Origin: Spiribacter roseus
GTDB lineage: Bacteria > Pseudomonadota > Gammaproteobacteria > Nitrococcales > Nitrococcaceae
Length of the DNA: 64,000 nt
Assembly: GCF_002813635.1 (NCBI RefSeq)
Contig: NZ_CP016382.1
Coordinates: forward strand, 248,001 to 312,000
Direction of reading: 5' to 3'
Shown: in pieces, positions 61,872 through 64,000 of the stretch
Numbering within the stretch: the stretch's first letter is position 1
Layout of the letters: every line of letters starts with the position of its first letter
Position numbers and translations under genes: made by a program
Notes under the pieces: generated by a model
What the model was told of the DNA's origin: nothing
The model's input: the letters and a program-made list of their open reading frames with translations, nothing else
The model's database searches: none

Positions 61872-63581
61872 ATGGCCAGCGTGGCGCTGGCGATGATGGT
61901 GGTCAGTGCCCCCGGGCGGGCGGCCGTGGATCTGACACTGACCGGCGCCGATGGGGCGCTGGCGGATAATCTGCGTGCCCACGTCGACACCGATGTCTCA
62001 CTGGAGTCGGATCTGGCCGGGCGTTTCTACCGCGATCAGGTGCGCGAGTCATTGCGCGATGGCGCCGAGGCATTGGGCTATTACGAGGCGCGATTCGACA
62101 TCACGTTGACCGCTTCGCCGGAGGACTGGCGACTGGACGTGGCCGTCACGCCGGGCCCGCGGGTCCGGGTGCGCAACGTCGAGGTGCGCATCACCGGCGA
62201 TGGCGCCGATGACCGCGTCCTCGCGGCCCTGAGTGAGCGGCTGCCACTGCGTGCCGGTGAACCCCTCAATCATGCCGACTACGAGCGCAGTAAACGCGCC
62301 CTGATCAACGAGGCGCTGCAGCGGGGCTATTTCGACTACCGCTTCACCACCGCCGAACTGGCGGTGAACGTCGACGGGGGCTGGGCGGAGGCCATACTGG
62401 TGATGGACGCCGGGGCCCGTTATGCCCTGGGGGAGGTCATGTTCTCGCCGTCGCCGTTCCGCCAGCGCTTCCTGAGCCGGCTGGTCCCGTTCGAGCCGGG
62501 CACCCCCTACACCGCCGAGGCGGTGGCGGATCTCAATCAGCGCCTGCTCGACAGTGGCTACTTCACCGACGCCCAGGTCGAGACCCGGCGCGATGCCGGG
62601 CCGCCCGCCCGGATACCGGTGCAGGCCGATGTGGTGACCCGTGAACGCAACACCGTCACCACCGGCGCCGGCTACTCCACCGACGAGGGGCCGCGTCTGC
62701 AGCTGGGCTATCAGCGCCATTACGTCAATAACCGCGGCCATCAGCTGAGCAGTCAGCTGCGCGTCTCGACGGTGCGCCAGAGCATCGATGCCCGCTACGA
62801 GATTCCGCTGGCCGACCCCATCAACGACCATCTCACCCTGAGCACCGCCTGGGAGAACGCCGACATTGAGGACACCCGCAGCGAGCGCTACAGCGTGCGG
62901 CTGGCCCGGCGGCAGACATTCACCTCGGGCTGGACGCGCACGCAGTCGCTGCGCTGGCTTGAGGAGCGCTTCACGGTGGGCGTCGACAGCGGCCGCAGCC
63001 GATTGGTGCTGCCCGGGATCAGTTTCTCGCGCACTCGGTCGCGCGGTGGGCTCGATCCCGACTGGGGTGATCAGCAGCGCTACTCCCTTGAGGGGGCGAG
63101 CGAGGCACTGCTCTCGGATGTGGACATCGCCCGCCTGCGCCTGGACAACACCTGGCTGCGCAGTGTCGGCGAGGCCCACCGCTTCAAGCTCAGTGCCCAT
63201 CTGGGCGGCGTCGCGACCAGCGACTTCGAGCAGACGCCCACCTCGCTGCGGTTTTTCGCCGGCGGTGATCAGAGCGTGCGCGGGTTCGCCTATCGCAGCC
63301 TGGGGCCGAAAGACGACAATGGTGACGTGATCGGCGGCCGTTACCTGACAACCGGCAGTGGTGAGTACAGCTATGGCCTGACCGATGACTGGCGGCTGGC
63401 CACCTTTGTGGACGCCGGCAATGCCTACCGCGACCCCAGCGCCTTCGACCCGGCGGTGGGGACCGGTTTTGGTGTGCGCTGGACGTCGCCGGTGGGGCCG
63501 CTGCGGCTCGACCTGGCCTGGGGCGTGAGTCGCGAGGACGTGCCGTTTCGCCTGCATTTCTCCATCGGGCCGCCGTTCTGA
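61872..63581 (+). CDS. tamA: Translocation and assembly module subunit TamA
   Basis: Outer-membrane BamA-family protein that works with TamB to insert autotransporters or move phospholipids. 569 residues: signal peptide (about 1-17), three POTRA domains (to about residue 260), then a 16-strand beta-barrel with RERNTVTTGAGYSTDEGPRL, VRGFAYRSLGP (the L6 VRGF motif) and the C-terminal strand RLDLAWGVSREDVPFRLHFSIGPPF. Only one possible ATG start (61872); the ribosome site is weak. Its stop overlaps tamB (TGATG). Confidence 0.93.
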   Translation: MASVALAMMVVSAPGRAAVDLTLTGADGALADNLRAHVDTDVSLESDLAGRFYRDQVRESLRDGAEALGYYEARFDITLTASPEDWRLDVAVTPGPRVRVRNVEVRITGDGADDRVLAALSERLPLRAGEPLNHADYERSKRALINEALQRGYFDYRFTTAELAVNVDGGWAEAILVMDAGARYALGEVMFSPSPFRQRFLSRLVPFEPGTPYTAEAVADLNQRLLDSGYFTDAQVETRRDAGPPARIPVQADVVTRERNTVTTGAGYSTDEGPRLQLGYQRHYVNNRGHQLSSQLRVSTVRQSIDARYEIPLADPINDHLTLSTAWENADIEDTRSERYSVRLARRQTFTSGWTRTQSLRWLEERFTVGVDSGRSRLVLPGISFSRTRSRGGLDPDWGDQQRYSLEGASEALLSDVDIARLRLDNTWLRSVGEAHRFKLSAHLGGVATSDFEQTPTSLRFFAGGDQSVRGFAYRSLGPKDDNGDVIGGRYLTTGSGEYSYGLTDDWRLATFVDAGNAYRDPSAFDPAVGTGFGVRWTSPVGPLRLDLAWGVSREDVPFRLHFSIGPPF

Positions 63582-64000
63582 TGCCGGGTCTGCGCAGTCT
63601 TCTCATCACTCTGATGCTGGCCGTGCCGCTGGCCGGTGCCTGGCTGATCAGCACCACCGAGGGCGCGCGCTGGCTGGCCGCCCGGGCCCAGGCGTTCGAG
63701 CCGGCACTCGCCCTCGAGATCACGGACGGCAGTCTCTGGCACGGCCTGCAGGCCAGGGATCTGCGCTGGCGCGATGGAGACCGCGGCCTGGCGGCGGAGG
63801 CCGTGGCGATCGACTGGTCGCCGCGCTGCCTGTTGCGCGGGCAGGTCTGCGTCGATGCGCTGCGCGTCACCGGTCTGCGGCTTGATCTGCCGGCCGGCGA
63901 GGCGGCCGCCGCGTCGTCAGCGCCGGCGACCGACCCGCTCGAGGCGTTGCCGCGCCGCCTGTCACTGCCCACCCTGGAATCCCCCGTGCCGGTGCGTCTG
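63581..64000 (+). CDS. tamB: TamB-like translocation protein, N-terminal part (truncated by window edge)
   Basis: The frame from the ATG at 63581 (overlapping the tamA stop) is open to the window end, 140 codons so far. It begins with a hydrophobic signal anchor LLITLMLAVPLAGAWLI, then EGARWLAARA... and DGSLWHGLQARDLRWRDGD, VAIDWSPRCLLRGQVCVDALRVTGLRLDL, which is the AsmA/TamB-type repeat. The pairing with tamA is the standard arrangement. The protein normally spans the periplasm; the rest lies outside the window. Confidence 0.9.
   Translation, partial: MPGLRSLLITLMLAVPLAGAWLISTTEGARWLAARAQAFEPALALEITDGSLWHGLQARDLRWRDGDRGLAAEAVAIDWSPRCLLRGQVCVDALRVTGLRLDLPAGEAAAASSAPATDPLEALPRRLSLPTLESPVPVRL

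Overview
The window is about 64 kb of high-GC (roughly two thirds G+C, judged by eye), tightly packed DNA from a gammaproteobacterium. Several blocks have Escherichia coli-like order: gcvR-bcp divergent from dapA-bamC, ribD-ribE-ribBA-ribH-nusB-thiL, nrdR before ribD, and tamA-tamB. The two-subunit class III polyhydroxyalkanoate (PHA) synthase, the acidic proteins and the very short or negative intergenic distances suggest a halophilic, streamlined member of the Ectothiorhodospiraceae/Chromatiales (a Spiribacter-like organism). That placement is inference. No tRNA, rRNA, CRISPR array, insertion sequence or prophage was seen, and no gene-free stretch exceeds 300 bases.

Layout. 1-6.1 kb: the end of pabB, then a PHA locus with phaA-phaR-phaB on the plus strand converging on phaE-phaC-rbsK on the minus strand. 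6.2-19.8 kb: housekeeping genes (bepA, a PerM-type permease, PIN-PhoH ATPase, bcp, gcvR, dapA, bamC, purL, an AAA ATPase, a DUF2007/zinc-ribbon protein, an ABC-F ATPase). 19.8-28.8 kb: a branched-chain amino acid ABC system whose binding-protein gene (livJ) is separated from livGFHM by a complete sulfate/thiosulfate ABC operon (sbp-cysT-cysW-cysA). slyD heads the liv operon. 28.9-37.7 kb: a DMT exporter, oligopeptidase B, YaiL-like and SHOCT lipoproteins, Mn-type superoxide dismutase, then a minus-strand set with a hibernation factor, a sulfotransferase fused to a GT4 glycosyltransferase, and a DUF2334 deacetylase. 37.7-53.3 kb: one-carbon, purine, riboflavin and thiamine genes (metH, purU, ettA, glyA, nrdR, rib operon, nusB, thiL), a [4Fe-4S] FNR regulator and sufT. 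53.4-61.4 kb: amine/aldehyde catabolism (class III aminotransferase, MFS carrier, GabD-like dehydrogenase, hydroxyacid dehydrogenase, class I aminotransferase, GNAT-nitrilase fusion). 61.4-64 kb: a DksA/TraR-type protein, tamA and the start of tamB.

How the genes work together. PhaA and PhaB make 3-hydroxybutyryl-CoA, PhaE/PhaC polymerise it, and PhaR probably senses polymer. The phaB promoter carries two TGC-N3-GCA elements, one inside a perfect 15-bp palindrome, just where a PhaR repressor would block transcription. The sulfate importer could supply sulfate that, after activation to PAPS elsewhere, feeds the sulfotransferase-glycosyltransferase fusion. That fusion with its deacetylase neighbour is the best candidate here for an uncharacterised pathway (a sulfated glycoconjugate). 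All functional statements come from reading the sequence against family knowledge; no database search was run.
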